From SOJA01 sp964598485 (GTDB taxonomy: Archaea > Thermoproteota > Bathyarchaeia > Bathyarchaeales > Bathycorpusculaceae), in assembly GCA_964598485.1 (NCBI GenBank), contig CAZRCD010000007.1:1-64000 (forward strand): a stretch of DNA of 64,000 nucleotides, read 5' to 3'. Positions 24,446 to 32,974 of the stretch are shown here, one piece after another; position 1 is the first letter of the stretch, and every line of letters begins with the position of its first letter. A program made the position numbers and the translations under genes. The notes beneath the pieces were generated by a model, which searched no databases, had not been told where the DNA came from, and saw only the letters and a list, made by a program, of their open reading frames with translations.

Positions 24446-24965
24446 TGTTTTTTTCCTCTTTCGGTTTTAGCCATGTATAATGAGGAAGCGTTGAATATAA
24501 ACATTTAGTTTAGACCATTCTCTAGGCTTTAATGTTGAAAAGAACCCTAAAAACCGCTTATTTTTTTCAAAAAACGGTTACATAAGCTAAAACTTTTAAG
24601 GATGAGAATGGGAAACTCAAAATGAAGTTCGGCTAAAACCCATTAAGAGGAACTGTTTTCCCATCCTCACTATCTTACATATCCGCTTTTTCACTAATTA
24701 AGATTTTGGTGTTGAAAAATTGCTTACATATCGCAAATTGATGAGTCAAGGCATGACTCAATGAATTAATTATGGCGTGTCATAAAAAACATCAATGGAT
24801 AAAAAAAATCATGTTATAATGAGGTAGAGGAGTTAAACACACTCAAAAAATAAAATAAAAAAACACTAACATCAAATATGGTTCACATAAGGGTATGAAA
24901 TTAAACTTTAACAGTGACTATTAATTAACAACTTAGCACACTACATTACCAATAAGGTGTAAATA
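24446..24965. other. non-coding region within the mobile element
   Basis: 520 bp, very AT-rich, no supported gene. It contains a hairpin GAGTCA-AGGCA-TGACTC at about 24743-24759 and an AACCGCTTATTTTTTTC tract. These may be transcriptional signals of the flanking, divergently oriented genes. Confidence 0.4.
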
Positions 24966-25184
24966 ATGAAAGAAGTTTCTAAAGCAAGATTATTATGTGG
25001 AGTTTTCAGCATTGCACTATTACTTTATCAACTATTCGTATCTCTCCCCGATTTTATTGAAACCATCAAATATTTAAACCATCCAACAATAATAAAACTA
25101 GCAACACCCCTAATTCTTCAAATAGGCTTATACTCTTCGTTAGCACTATGGAGTCTAATAGGCATATTAAAATTTGAAGAATAA
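24966..25184 (+). CDS. 72-aa membrane protein of the mobile element
   Basis: Two hydrophobic helices (LLCGVFSIALLLYQLFVSL and LATPLILQIGLYSSLALWSL) with a basic N-terminus and acidic end GILKFEE; ATG with GGTG upstream. It is the only plus-strand gene inside the element. The function is unknown; small membrane proteins of this kind are common in archaeal viruses and plasmids. Confidence 0.6.
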   Translation: MKEVSKARLLCGVFSIALLLYQLFVSLPDFIETIKYLNHPTIIKLATPLILQIGLYSSLALWSLIGILKFEE

Positions 25185-25532
25185 CCAACTAACTACAAAT
25201 TAACTATATACATTATTGAAGTGTGAATGGTTGATTAAGCATTGATTTTTGAGTTTTTATTAATGACCATAATATCCTCGGAGACTGTGGCACTAATTAA
25301 TCACATGATGAAGGGTTTTTGACTCAATTAGGTAGGGGTAAACCACTTAAAAGTTGTTATTCTGAGGAAGATATTCGGTTATCCTAACATAGACAATAAT
25401 GTTATTATAAATGTGGTTGTTATTGCAGTTTAGTGTTTTGTGTGATGTTTAGCATGCTTAGTTGAAAAATAAATAAAATAAGAGTAATATCAAGACGGTT
25501 AGTTTATTGTATTTGTTATTTGTATTGGTTGG
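25185..25532. other. non-coding AT-rich stretch within the mobile element
   Basis: 348 bp between two convergent genes. It is AT-rich with no long frame, no tRNA and no clear repeat. Confidence 0.4.
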
Positions 25533-26066
25533 CTAATAATCCTTAGGAAATGGATAATCCGTATCTATGAGAAGTGGAGACATTCCGTGTTTTTTTCTCC
25601 ATTCATTAATTATTCGCAGTTGTCTTTCACGCCATCGGCGTTGCGACGAATATCCCCAAGCTTTTATTTGCCAATCTTCATATTCTTTTATCCAATGTTT
25701 AGGTGATATGTCAGCTTCAGGTGAGGGTTTAAAATCTTCAAATTTTTCTGACAAGTTTGACGGTTTCTCTTTTTCAACAGCTACTTTAATTGGTTTGGCT
25801 TTTGACTTGTCATAAACTTCAAGTTCATAATACTTCAAGGCTTTCATAAACCATTTCAATGCTATTTTTTTGGTGACACTGAACCATTGAACATAATGGT
25901 CTTTAATCAAATCGACAATTTTACATAGCTCTTCATGATGTTCAAAACTCCAGTCTTCATTTTCTTTCTCTAATTCATGCATCTGCAAAATTCTGTCAAA
26001 GTGTCCCCTATGCTCTTCAACTATCCAATTGATGTGTTCTTTTTGATAAGTGCTTAATTTTCGCAA
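25533..26066 (-). CDS. mobile-element hypothetical protein, 177 aa
   Basis: A soluble, helix-rich, Trp/Lys/Glu-rich protein; the family was not recognised. The N-terminal part (YQKEHINWIVEEHRGHFDRI) and the end (RRWRERQLRIINEWRKKHGM) are strongly charged, suggesting nucleic-acid or protein contact. It overlaps the upstream helicase-like gene by 13 bases, so the two are probably translated from one transcript and may work together in replication. Confidence 0.65.
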   Translation of the reverse strand: MRKLSTYQKEHINWIVEEHRGHFDRILQMHELEKENEDWSFEHHEELCKIVDLIKDHYVQWFSVTKKIALKWFMKALKYYELEVYDKSKAKPIKVAVEKEKPSNLSEKFEDFKPSPEADISPKHWIKEYEDWQIKAWGYSSQRRWRERQLRIINEWRKKHGMSPLLIDTDYPFPKDY

Positions 26067-27490
26067 TTAATTACACTCCTATCTTGCATTTCTTTTATTC
26101 TATTTTGAACCGTTTTAATTTCCTCTTCATTTAAATAATTACGGAATACTCGAATCATTGTATTAATTGGAAAAACTCTTAGTCTTTCACTATTTCCCTT
26201 TATGGTTTTCACTACTGTTTTACTGTCGAAAATATTTGATAATGCATAGCCTACTTTCTGTTTTGTTACTTCTCCAAATTCAACCGTATGAAGTTTATGT
26301 TGATGATGAAGGTCATGTTGAACCTCAGGCATATTACCGAAGTAATCCCAAATTGAAGTGAAAGCAATCCAGATTTTATCTTTAAAAAGCGGTTCAACCT
26401 TAATGGTTTGAGGATTCTTAAATAATTTCTGTAAAACTTGAACAAGGAAACCTTCAAAACTCTCTAATTTTTTCTTTTTGTATATTTCAATTTGACTGTT
26501 ACACCATTGCTCAAATTCATCTTTAACTGAAAGGTCAGAACACATCATAATTAACGGGTAAAGATTATCGTCAATTCTACCATTGCTTTGTTTGTTCTCG
26601 AATCTTTGATAATCATAATCACTTGTTTCATAGTTGATTATACGCCATTTTAAAAGTTCCATTTTCAAGTCGATAATGTTTTGTTTCTCTCTTTCCATAC
26701 GATTATACCATGCTTTAGACGGTTTACCCTTGCTCATTGGAATGAATATTGTTCGCTCTATTAACCCTTTAACTTTAGGCGTTTCTTTTCCGATAAGAGC
26801 TTTCAAACAAAAAGTTGGAAAACTAACTAATCTTCGTATAGGACGCATAATAATGCGTGGAACAGTTCCAGTTATAGTATTTCCACTTTTGTAGATTTTC
26901 GCTTTTTCCGTATCCCGCTCTAAGCCTTGAATTTCATCTTCAAAAAATGTTGGAATAGTTCCTTTATATTGATGGAGAAACTGATAAAGGTCTGCTGATG
27001 TTGGGCTTGTAAACAACATACCTCTATAACTTAAAGAAGCTAAAATTTCAGCCAAAACCGTTTTTCCACTATCATTGTCTCCTTTAATGTTAATGTATGG
27101 AAGCCAATTAAAACAATGCTGAAAATAACTTAACAAGACAAAAAGACTGCATAAAATAAGATGTTTTCTCGGCAAATCAACATAAGAAGCAATTGTTTCA
27201 TACACCTTTTGGAATAATTCTTCTTTACTTAAAGGTTCATTCATGTTGATTCGACAAGACAATTCAAAAGGAACAGTTTCAAAAGTTTGAGCGATAGTTC
27301 GAGGAACATAATTAATGCGGTTTTGCATGGCAAAATTCTTTTGTGAGACGAATTTACCGTTTTCACCATCAAAAAACAGAAAAACTGGTTCATCATCATT
27401 GAATACGCTTTCAAAGAAAACATCTTCTTTATTAAAGCCACATGATACCCGTTTCTGTCGAACTTTAGGTTTTTCAGCCTTCTCTTTCAT
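26054..27490 (-). CDS. helicase-like replication ATPase of the mobile element
   Basis: 478 aa from ATG 27490 (GTG at 27502 also possible). Walker A KGDNDSGKT (residues 136-144) follows a helical region. Walker B is TFFEDEIQGLE around residues 181-191, and a later arginine-rich stretch, RIIMRPIRRLVSFPTF, resembles sensor 2. The arrangement recalls the DUF3631/DUF927-like or superfamily 3-like helicase part of primase-helicases, without a primase domain. It probably unwinds or initiates replication of the element. The downstream gene overlaps it. Confidence 0.7.
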   Translation of the reverse strand: MKEKAEKPKVRQKRVSCGFNKEDVFFESVFNDDEPVFLFFDGENGKFVSQKNFAMQNRINYVPRTIAQTFETVPFELSCRINMNEPLSKEELFQKVYETIASYVDLPRKHLILCSLFVLLSYFQHCFNWLPYINIKGDNDSGKTVLAEILASLSYRGMLFTSPTSADLYQFLHQYKGTIPTFFEDEIQGLERDTEKAKIYKSGNTITGTVPRIIMRPIRRLVSFPTFCLKALIGKETPKVKGLIERTIFIPMSKGKPSKAWYNRMEREKQNIIDLKMELLKWRIINYETSDYDYQRFENKQSNGRIDDNLYPLIMMCSDLSVKDEFEQWCNSQIEIYKKKKLESFEGFLVQVLQKLFKNPQTIKVEPLFKDKIWIAFTSIWDYFGNMPEVQHDLHHQHKLHTVEFGEVTKQKVGYALSNIFDSKTVVKTIKGNSERLRVFPINTMIRVFRNYLNEEEIKTVQNRIKEMQDRSVINCEN

Positions 27491-27534
27491 AATTAATACC
27501 ACTTCTTTAAAGCATCATTGAAAGAGTAAACCGA

Positions 27535-27729
27535 TTAGTCTGCTCTGAAATAGTGCCAGCAGTTTTTACATTGATACACTTGATATTTGCCTTTACGGGT
27601 GTATCTGAAACCAAACTTGCGGTATATGGTTGAGCCACACTCAGGACATGTTACTTCTATTTGACTGGTTTTTCCACTTTTTCGTAATTCCCTGCCTACA
27701 CTTTCGTAATCTTTTCTTTCTTTACTCAT
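27535..27729 (-). CDS. zinc-ribbon protein, 64 aa
   Basis: Four-cysteine zinc ribbon: EVTCPECGST and YQCKNCWHYF separated by ~18 residues with a basic central strand. The N-terminus is charged and helical. Similar one-domain ribbons accompany transposases and element replication genes and bind DNA or RNA. It lies 32 bp upstream of the helicase-like gene and likely shares its transcript. Confidence 0.72.
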   Translation of the reverse strand: MSKERKDYESVGRELRKSGKTSQIEVTCPECGSTIYRKFGFRYTRKGKYQVYQCKNCWHYFRAD

Positions 27730-28836
27730 ACGATTTCACTAACAGATAAATAGATAAACACATTTATAAATGTTCTGGTTAAAATGAGGTTCTTTTTTGA
27801 TTTAGAGCTTAAATTAAGCAATAATGAAGGTTTAGGGAGATTGTTACCGTGTTACTGAGTTACTGACTTACAGAGGATATAAGCATTGATATACTGAATT
27901 GATGAGAGGCATACAACTGGTTACAAATTACCATGCTCTTATATATAATAATATATATACATTAATATAACACTACACCTATCAGACTGTATCTATTCTC
28001 TGTAACTCGGTAAAGCGGTAACTCGGTAACTTTCATCATGTGATTAATCCTCGGGCGAACTATTCATCACATATACCACACTCAACTAAGCAGTTAACAG
28101 CCAACCTAATTATTAGTTACCATCATTAGTGTTCCTATAATTGGTAAGTTGTTGAGTAATGCAATTAAGATGATAACGAAGAGTCAACGAGTAATTAACC
28201 ACGCAAACAACGAGTAAATTATAGGGGTACATATGATACTTTAATGGGGTTTAATGAAGCCAACCCAAACCTTTATATATGAGAGCATAAAATAACGAAC
28301 TCCACTCGGACGAACCATATCCATAAACTTGTCTCCATCGTCGTTTTTGGAGAAGGTACGGGGGTTAGGGCGTATTCGTTAATTGTGTCATTATTTAGGG
28401 TTTGTTTATTAGGTCGTTTATCGATTGACTTGCGTTGGTTGATTAATGCTTGAATAGGTCAATGATTGTGCAAAGAAGCCTTCTAAACTAACTAAATCAT
28501 CAAATAAGACATTAAACCGAGCATTTTAATGGTATTTTATATGTATATTAAATCGTCAGTCTTACGACGGCATAAAGATATATAAGCAATTTTCATATGG
28601 TTTTTATTTGCCTAATTTTCTATCCTTTACCGAAAAGAAGGATGAATTCAGGGTTTTTAATGCGGTCTAACAATGTTGATGAAGGTTTGCCACAGATAAC
28701 TCGGAAAACACAATGGTATATCTGTAGATTAGAAAATTAACCTAGAAAACCCACACACTCAAAAACACGAAGTGTACCGATTTTTATAGCATAATCTTAA
28801 TGATGTAAAGAAATATAATCAAAAAGGGGGGGGTGT
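27730..28836. other. long non-coding region of the mobile element (candidate origin/control region)
   Basis: About 1.1 kb with no supported gene, in an otherwise compact element. It contains inverted and direct repeats of a GTAACTCGGTAAC-like motif, an extreme A/T block (ATATATAATAATATATATAC, ~27951-27970), an inverted repeat TCTCCA/TGGAGA near 28335-28356, and isolated AACTCGG copies at ~28313 and ~28698. A run of seven or more G (about 28820-28830) abuts the integrase stop. Confidence 0.55.
27843..28030. repeat. inverted repeat pair flanking an A/T block
   Basis: GTTACCGTGTTACTGAGTTA at 27843-27862 is the imperfect reverse complement of GTAACTCGGTAAAGCGGTAA at 28002-28021 (about 18 of 21 positions over the whole unit). 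The right arm is followed by a further direct copy, CTCGGTAAC, to 28030. Between them lies a ~25-base block of only A and T. This is the layout of a plasmid or viral replication origin with initiator sites; function is inferred. Confidence 0.55.
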
Positions 28837-30183
28837 TTAGGCTGAATTTTCAGCCTTGTTGTGGTTGTTATTATTCTCTGCGATTATTTTTTCATATTCC
28901 TTTCGTTGTTCCTTTTCTTTTGCCTTGCCTATGGCTTGAAGCAATTCGGTTATGTTTGTGATTTTGCCAATTTTAATTTCGTTTTGCGTCTTTATTGGCA
29001 ATGTTGTTATTTTGCCTTCACCCTTCAGTTTTTCAATGGCTTTTTTCATTATTTCTTCGCCGTAAATTTCCATCATGCCCTTCATTGTGAGCCTTAACTC
29101 TTCAATTTGTTTTTGAAGCCTTGTTATTTCCACATCTTTAGCTTGCATTGTGCTTTTTATTCTACCGTTTGTTACGCTTAAAACTTGTTTAACTTCAATG
29201 AAAGCGTTTTTATGTTCAACTTCGCTAAGATAAGTTAGCATTGATTTTTCGACACTTTTGCCACACAAGATTTTGGCAATGTTCACGTCTATTTTTAAGT
29301 TTGCACAAGTGCTGAGGAATCGTTTTCTGAATGCATGGAATCTCAAGCGTTTTCCTTTTGGAATCATGATTTTAGCCTTTTTGAAAGCTTCTCTTATTTT
29401 GTAGTTAATTGCTTCGCCTTTTAAAGCTCCTTTTCCGTTTGAAGGAAATAGGTATGGATTCTCTTTTAGTGTCGGAATGTAAGTTTTCAATAGCTCTACT
29501 GTTTCAGCACTTAGAAACGTCTTTGAAATAACGTCTTCTTTTTCTGTGATTAGCTCGAAGGGTATTGGTGTAGGCTGATTCAAATCTGGAATGTCTTCTA
29601 TTTTTAGAGAAAGAAAATCTCCTATTCTCCAACCTAAGTCTAAGCCCATTGAAATTATAATTCTAGTTTGTAGGTCTGAGCAATTGAAAGCACTTCTATA
29701 TTGCTCTATTGTCGGAACAAAATCCTTGGTTGTTATCACAGTTTTTGAAACGCTTGATTGTGCTTCAAGGGTTATAGGCATACCATAGAACTTGAACAGT
29801 TGTCTAATTCCTATCGTGTTGGCTCTTGCCGAATTTATTGTGTAGCCTTCTTTAAGCATCCATGCATGAAACTTCTCTATCTCCCTAGCAAATCTACGGT
29901 TTCTCTGAAAGTCTTCACTTGCTATATCTTCACGTCTTTCTTTAAGTGCTACGTCTGAGGTTTTACCGTAAAACTCTTCAAAGAGAGCAATTCCTCTTTT
30001 ATAACTCTTATACGTGTTCTTACTTTTCGCTTCTTTGATGTAGTTTAGGAATTGCTCAGTTTTAGACAATGCTTGTTCATTGTTATTTTGGTTGTTTGAT
30101 GTTATATCAATTGTGCAGTTTTTCGGATTTTTTCCGAGTTTGCTCCCGCAAACCCCCATTTTTCGCGCGGGGTTTCTCAGCAT
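28837..30183 (-). CDS. int: tyrosine recombinase (integrase) of the mobile element
   Basis: 448 aa. The core-binding SAM-like domain spans ~40-140 (KTEQFLNYIKEAKSKNTYKS). The catalytic domain has Arg186 in DLGWRIGDFL, His283 and Arg286 in FHAFRKRF, and the nucleophile Tyr318 in SMLTYLSEVEH, a full R-H-R-Y set. A long C-terminal coiled-coil extension (QAKDVEITRLQKQIEELRLT and beyond, ~350-448) exceeds the usual length and may mediate oligomerisation. The first ~25 residues are low-complexity and overlap one of the element's end hairpins, so the true start may be further in. It lies at the right edge of the element. Confidence 0.92.
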   Translation of the reverse strand: MLRNPARKMGVCGSKLGKNPKNCTIDITSNNQNNNEQALSKTEQFLNYIKEAKSKNTYKSYKRGIALFEEFYGKTSDVALKERREDIASEDFQRNRRFAREIEKFHAWMLKEGYTINSARANTIGIRQLFKFYGMPITLEAQSSVSKTVITTKDFVPTIEQYRSAFNCSDLQTRIIISMGLDLGWRIGDFLSLKIEDIPDLNQPTPIPFELITEKEDVISKTFLSAETVELLKTYIPTLKENPYLFPSNGKGALKGEAINYKIREAFKKAKIMIPKGKRLRFHAFRKRFLSTCANLKIDVNIAKILCGKSVEKSMLTYLSEVEHKNAFIEVKQVLSVTNGRIKSTMQAKDVEITRLQKQIEELRLTMKGMMEIYGEEIMKKAIEKLKGEGKITTLPIKTQNEIKIGKITNITELLQAIGKAKEKEQRKEYEKIIAENNNNHNKAENSA

Positions 30184-30272
30184 ACCCGAAATCAGCTATG
30201 AAATAGTGGGGGTGTGAGTAACATTATGGAGAAAACTTCCCCTGCCCGTGCCAAAAGCGTTCCGCTTTCTTC

Positions 30273-30860
30273 TCACTCTATGTTTACTAGCTCGCCCTTC
30301 GGCTTTTCCTCTTTCTTCTTTGGCATGGTGATCTCCAAGACGCCATTTTGGTAGGTGGACTTTGCCAGTTTTGAATCAACCATAGACGGCAATTGGACTT
30401 CCTTATAGTACTTGCGTTGAGGTGTATCGATCGAGATCGTTAATGAGTTTTCTGTTCCGTAAAGTTTTATGTCTTGCTTCTCAACCCCCGGCAGTTCAAC
30501 GACCACTCTTACCTCGTCGTCGATTTCAAGTATGTCCACCAAGGGTTCTCGTTGCTCCTTCACCTCAATGTGAGGTCTTCCCATTCGAGTTCTAGGCTTT
30601 ACGTTGCCGAACTCTTTGATCTGAGGCTTTCCATCTGAGCCTATCCTTACACTGTATCCATAGACAAATGGACCCCATTGTTTCACTCTTCTGCCATCTG
30701 GCAATGTTTGTTCTCGAACGAGATCCCTAGGAGCCTTTTCAGTCAGCTCCTTAAACTCGCTTCCTATAATCTCTTCCATGTCTCTCAGGTACCAGTCTCC
30801 AAAAAACGGAAAGCGTCGTCTACGCCGCTCAAACCATTCTCGCCATTCGTCCCAACCCAT
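30273..30860 (-). CDS. hsp20: small heat shock protein, Hsp20 family
   Basis: 195 aa from ATG 30860, chosen over a 58-codon N-terminal extension because the segment MGWDEWREWFERRRRRFPFF is typical of archaeal Hsp20 starts and GGTGAT lies before it. The alpha-crystallin domain includes PLVDILEIDDEVRVVVELPG and YQNGVLEITMPKK. The C-terminus GELVNIE contains a V-x-I motif for subunit docking. It prevents aggregation of unfolded proteins. It shares a 122-bp divergent promoter region with the thermosome gene, suggesting joint heat control. Confidence 0.93.
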   Translation of the reverse strand: MGWDEWREWFERRRRRFPFFGDWYLRDMEEIIGSEFKELTEKAPRDLVREQTLPDGRRVKQWGPFVYGYSVRIGSDGKPQIKEFGNVKPRTRMGRPHIEVKEQREPLVDILEIDDEVRVVVELPGVEKQDIKLYGTENSLTISIDTPQRKYYKEVQLPSMVDSKLAKSTYQNGVLEITMPKKKEEKPKGELVNIE

Positions 30861-30982
30861 TCGATCATCACCATTTATGAAGTAATTGTAAAGCTTAGGT
30901 ATATTTAAGTAGACGCGCGCTTTAATTAGATAAACTCGACTGAACCAGTTAATGATACACAAGTTGATGGAGGAAAAAAAGA
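30861..30982. promoter_or_regulatory. shared divergent promoter of hsp20 and thermosome
   Basis: On the minus strand TTAAATATA (about 30899-30907) lies 40-50 bases before the hsp20 ATG. On the plus strand an A/T segment (TTTAATTAGATAAAC, 30920-30934) precedes GGAGG and the TTG start. A GCGCGC sits between the two, at about 30915-30920. Confidence 0.5.
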
Positions 30983-32641
30983 TTGTCCGCACAAACAGGT
31001 GGAATACCCGTTCTAATTTTAAAGGAAGGCTCAAGCCGCTCTAGAGGAACAGAAGCCCAACACACAAACATAATGGCTGCAAAAATCGTAGCAGAAACCG
31101 TAAAAAGCGCCCTAGGCCCAAAAGGCATGGACAAAATGCTCGTTGACAGCTTCGGAGACGTAACCATAACAAGTGATGGACGCACAATCCTTGACGAAAT
31201 GGACATTCAACATCCAGCAGCAAAAATGATGGTTGAAGTTGCAAAAACTCAAGACAGTGAAGCGGGCGACGGAACCACAACAGCCGTCATAATGTCCGGC
31301 GCACTGTTGGACAAGGCTGAAGATTTAATCAACAAAAGTGTTCATGCAACAATAATAATTGACGGATACAAAAAAGCCTCTCAAAAAGCACTGAAAACCC
31401 TAGAAAAAATAGCAATATCTGTAGACTTGAGTCTGCAAGGATACTTGAAAAAAACGGCTATGACGTCTATGGCAAGCAAGCTAGTCGCTGAGCATAGGGA
31501 ATACTTGGCGGATTTAGCGGTTAAAGCGGTTCTGCAGGTAGCTGAAAAAGAACCAGGCAAGTACAAGGCAGACATAGACGACATCAAAGTTGAGAAGAAA
31601 CCAGGCGAATCCGTAAGGGATACAAAACTGATCAACGGCATAGTTTTGGACAAAGAAGTCGCACATTCCGGAATGCCTAAGCGTGTGGAAAACGCGAAAA
31701 TCGCATTACTAGACACCGCCCTTGAAATCGAGAAAACAGAGTTTGACGCAAAAATCAACATTGAAAGCCCAGAACAGATAGACGCATTCCTAAAACAGGA
31801 AGAATCGATGCTGCGAGAAATGGTTGACAAGATAACCGCCGCAGGTGCAAGCGTGGTTTTGTGCCAGAAAGGCTTAGACGACATGATTCAGCACTTCTTG
31901 AGTAGAAAGGGAATACTTGTAGTGCGTAGAATTAAAAAATCAGATATGGAGAAGCTTTCAAAAGCCACTGGCGGAAAAATAATAACAAACTTGGATGACA
32001 TTAGCCCTGCAGACCTAGGCAACGCAAGCCTTATTGAAGAACGCAAAATCGGCGATGACAAAATGACGTTTGTAGAAGGCTGCAAGAATCCCCGTGCGGT
32101 CACGATTTTGATAAGGGGTGGAACAAAACGCATAGTGGACGAAGCGGAACGTTCACTTCACGATACCTTGTGCGTGGTTCGAGACATAGTTGAAGAACCA
32201 AAAGTGGTGGCTGGAGGCGGAGCACCAGAACTTGAGGTTTCAAGGGTGCTCAAGAAATATGCGGAAACCCTTCCGGGAAGAGAACAACTTGCAGTTAAAT
32301 GCTTTGCAGAAGCCCTCGAAACAGTTCCATTAACACTGACCGAAAACGCTGGCTTAGACCCGATCGACATAATTTCAGAATTAAGGGCAAGACACGAAAA
32401 AGGCGAAACATGGGCTGGAATAGAAGTTCGCTCTGGGAAAGTTCAAGACATGAGTGCAGCAGGAGTCTTTGAGCCACTTGCTGTTAAGAAACAGATAATC
32501 AAATCGGCTACAGAGGCAGCTTCCATGATACTGAAAATAGACGATGTAATCGCCTCTGGTAAGATGAAAGCTCCGCCAATGCCTCCTGGAGGACCGCCTG
32601 GTGAAATGGGAGGAATGGGGCCAGGCGCCGGAGTGTATTAG
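30983..32641 (+). CDS. thsA: thermosome subunit (group II chaperonin)
   Basis: 552-aa ATP-dependent chaperonin subunit forming the double-ring thermosome. The TTG start has GGAGG ten bases upstream. Motifs: SALGPKGMDKMLVDSFGDVT, EAGDGTTTAVIMSGALL (phosphate and Mg2+ loop), apical domain with VVLCQKGLDDMIQHFLSRKG, VVAGGGAPELEVSRVL, and a Gly/Met-rich C-terminal tail (PPGGPPGEMGGMGPGAGVY) that fills the ring cavity. The length is normal. It lies divergent to hsp20. Confidence 0.97.
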   Translation: MSAQTGGIPVLILKEGSSRSRGTEAQHTNIMAAKIVAETVKSALGPKGMDKMLVDSFGDVTITSDGRTILDEMDIQHPAAKMMVEVAKTQDSEAGDGTTTAVIMSGALLDKAEDLINKSVHATIIIDGYKKASQKALKTLEKIAISVDLSLQGYLKKTAMTSMASKLVAEHREYLADLAVKAVLQVAEKEPGKYKADIDDIKVEKKPGESVRDTKLINGIVLDKEVAHSGMPKRVENAKIALLDTALEIEKTEFDAKINIESPEQIDAFLKQEESMLREMVDKITAAGASVVLCQKGLDDMIQHFLSRKGILVVRRIKKSDMEKLSKATGGKIITNLDDISPADLGNASLIEERKIGDDKMTFVEGCKNPRAVTILIRGGTKRIVDEAERSLHDTLCVVRDIVEEPKVVAGGGAPELEVSRVLKKYAETLPGREQLAVKCFAEALETVPLTLTENAGLDPIDIISELRARHEKGETWAGIEVRSGKVQDMSAAGVFEPLAVKKQIIKSATEAASMILKIDDVIASGKMKAPPMPPGGPPGEMGGMGPGAGVY

Positions 32642-32659
32642 GACACGTCTAAGAAGGTT

Positions 32660-32755
32660 TTGATAGGGCCGCCTAGACTTGCTCGTTTCGAGAAGGCTCG
32701 GATAGTGGGGGAATGGGCAAAGGAATATAGGAAAAAACTTGAGAAAGAAAGATGA
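32660..32755 (+). CDS. 31-aa RpoK-like mini-protein
   Basis: TTG start 18 bases after the thermosome stop, in the same frame. IGPPRLARFEKARIVGEWAK matches the start of the conserved RpoK/Rpb6 core (PP.LTRFEKARI.GARALQ), then diverges to EYRKKLEKER and stops, lacking the GAP..I part that contacts RNA polymerase. The stop overlaps the next gene's ATG (ATGA), so translation is probably coupled, which supports it as real. It could be a truncated rpoK or an unrelated protein sharing a short helix. Confidence 0.5.
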   Translation: MIGPPRLARFEKARIVGEWAKEYRKKLEKER

Positions 32756-32961
32756 CGATGGAAGACTTGAAACTTCTTGTTTCTGCTATTCTATCATGGA
32801 TTCTGCTTGGATTAGTCATAGCTTGGTACTACGATAAACTGAAGTGGAGTCGCACTCGTAAGGGCGTGGAAGAAAAAACAGAGGAAAGCGAAGGCGACAA
32901 TACACGGGATGAAGATGTACCTTTAACAATGGATGCGGGAACAAAAGAGGACGCAAACTAA
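32752..32961 (+). CDS. 69-aa single-pass membrane protein with acidic tail
   Basis: ATG overlaps the stop of the RpoK-like ORF. One transmembrane helix (LLVSAILSWILLGLVIAWYY) is followed by a basic KLKWSRTRKG stop-transfer segment and a ~35-residue acidic, disordered tail. The likely topology is N-out, tail cytoplasmic. The function is unknown. It is probably co-transcribed with the thermosome and the next small gene. Confidence 0.65.
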   Translation: MTMEDLKLLVSAILSWILLGLVIAWYYDKLKWSRTRKGVEEKTEESEGDNTRDEDVPLTMDAGTKEDAN

Positions 32962-32974
32962 GGAGGGAAGAAGA

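Larger units (their letters stand above)
23529..30183. mobile_element. integrated plasmid- or virus-like element (~6.6 kb)
   Basis: An AT-rich block distinct from its surroundings. It holds a tyrosine recombinase, a zinc-ribbon protein, a P-loop helicase-like replication protein, a second P-loop ATPase, two hypothetical genes and >1 kb of non-coding repeats. Similar CTCGGA-N5-TCCGAA hairpins followed by TTGATATA occur in opposite orientation at 23529-23563 and 30103-30138, near both ends. No capsid gene was recognised. The edges are approximate; no direct-repeat attachment site could be found by eye. Confidence 0.7.

Noticed and set aside
27843..28030. CRISPR-like array
   Set aside because: Repeats are inverted and irregular with no constant spacers; no cas genes anywhere in the window.
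30915..30920. GCGCGC in the hsp20-thermosome promoter, and GCGCGCTGG near 6064, as further cassette ends
   Set aside because: Neither has an inverted partner or the AAATT/TTTAGAA inner part, so they are treated as chance.
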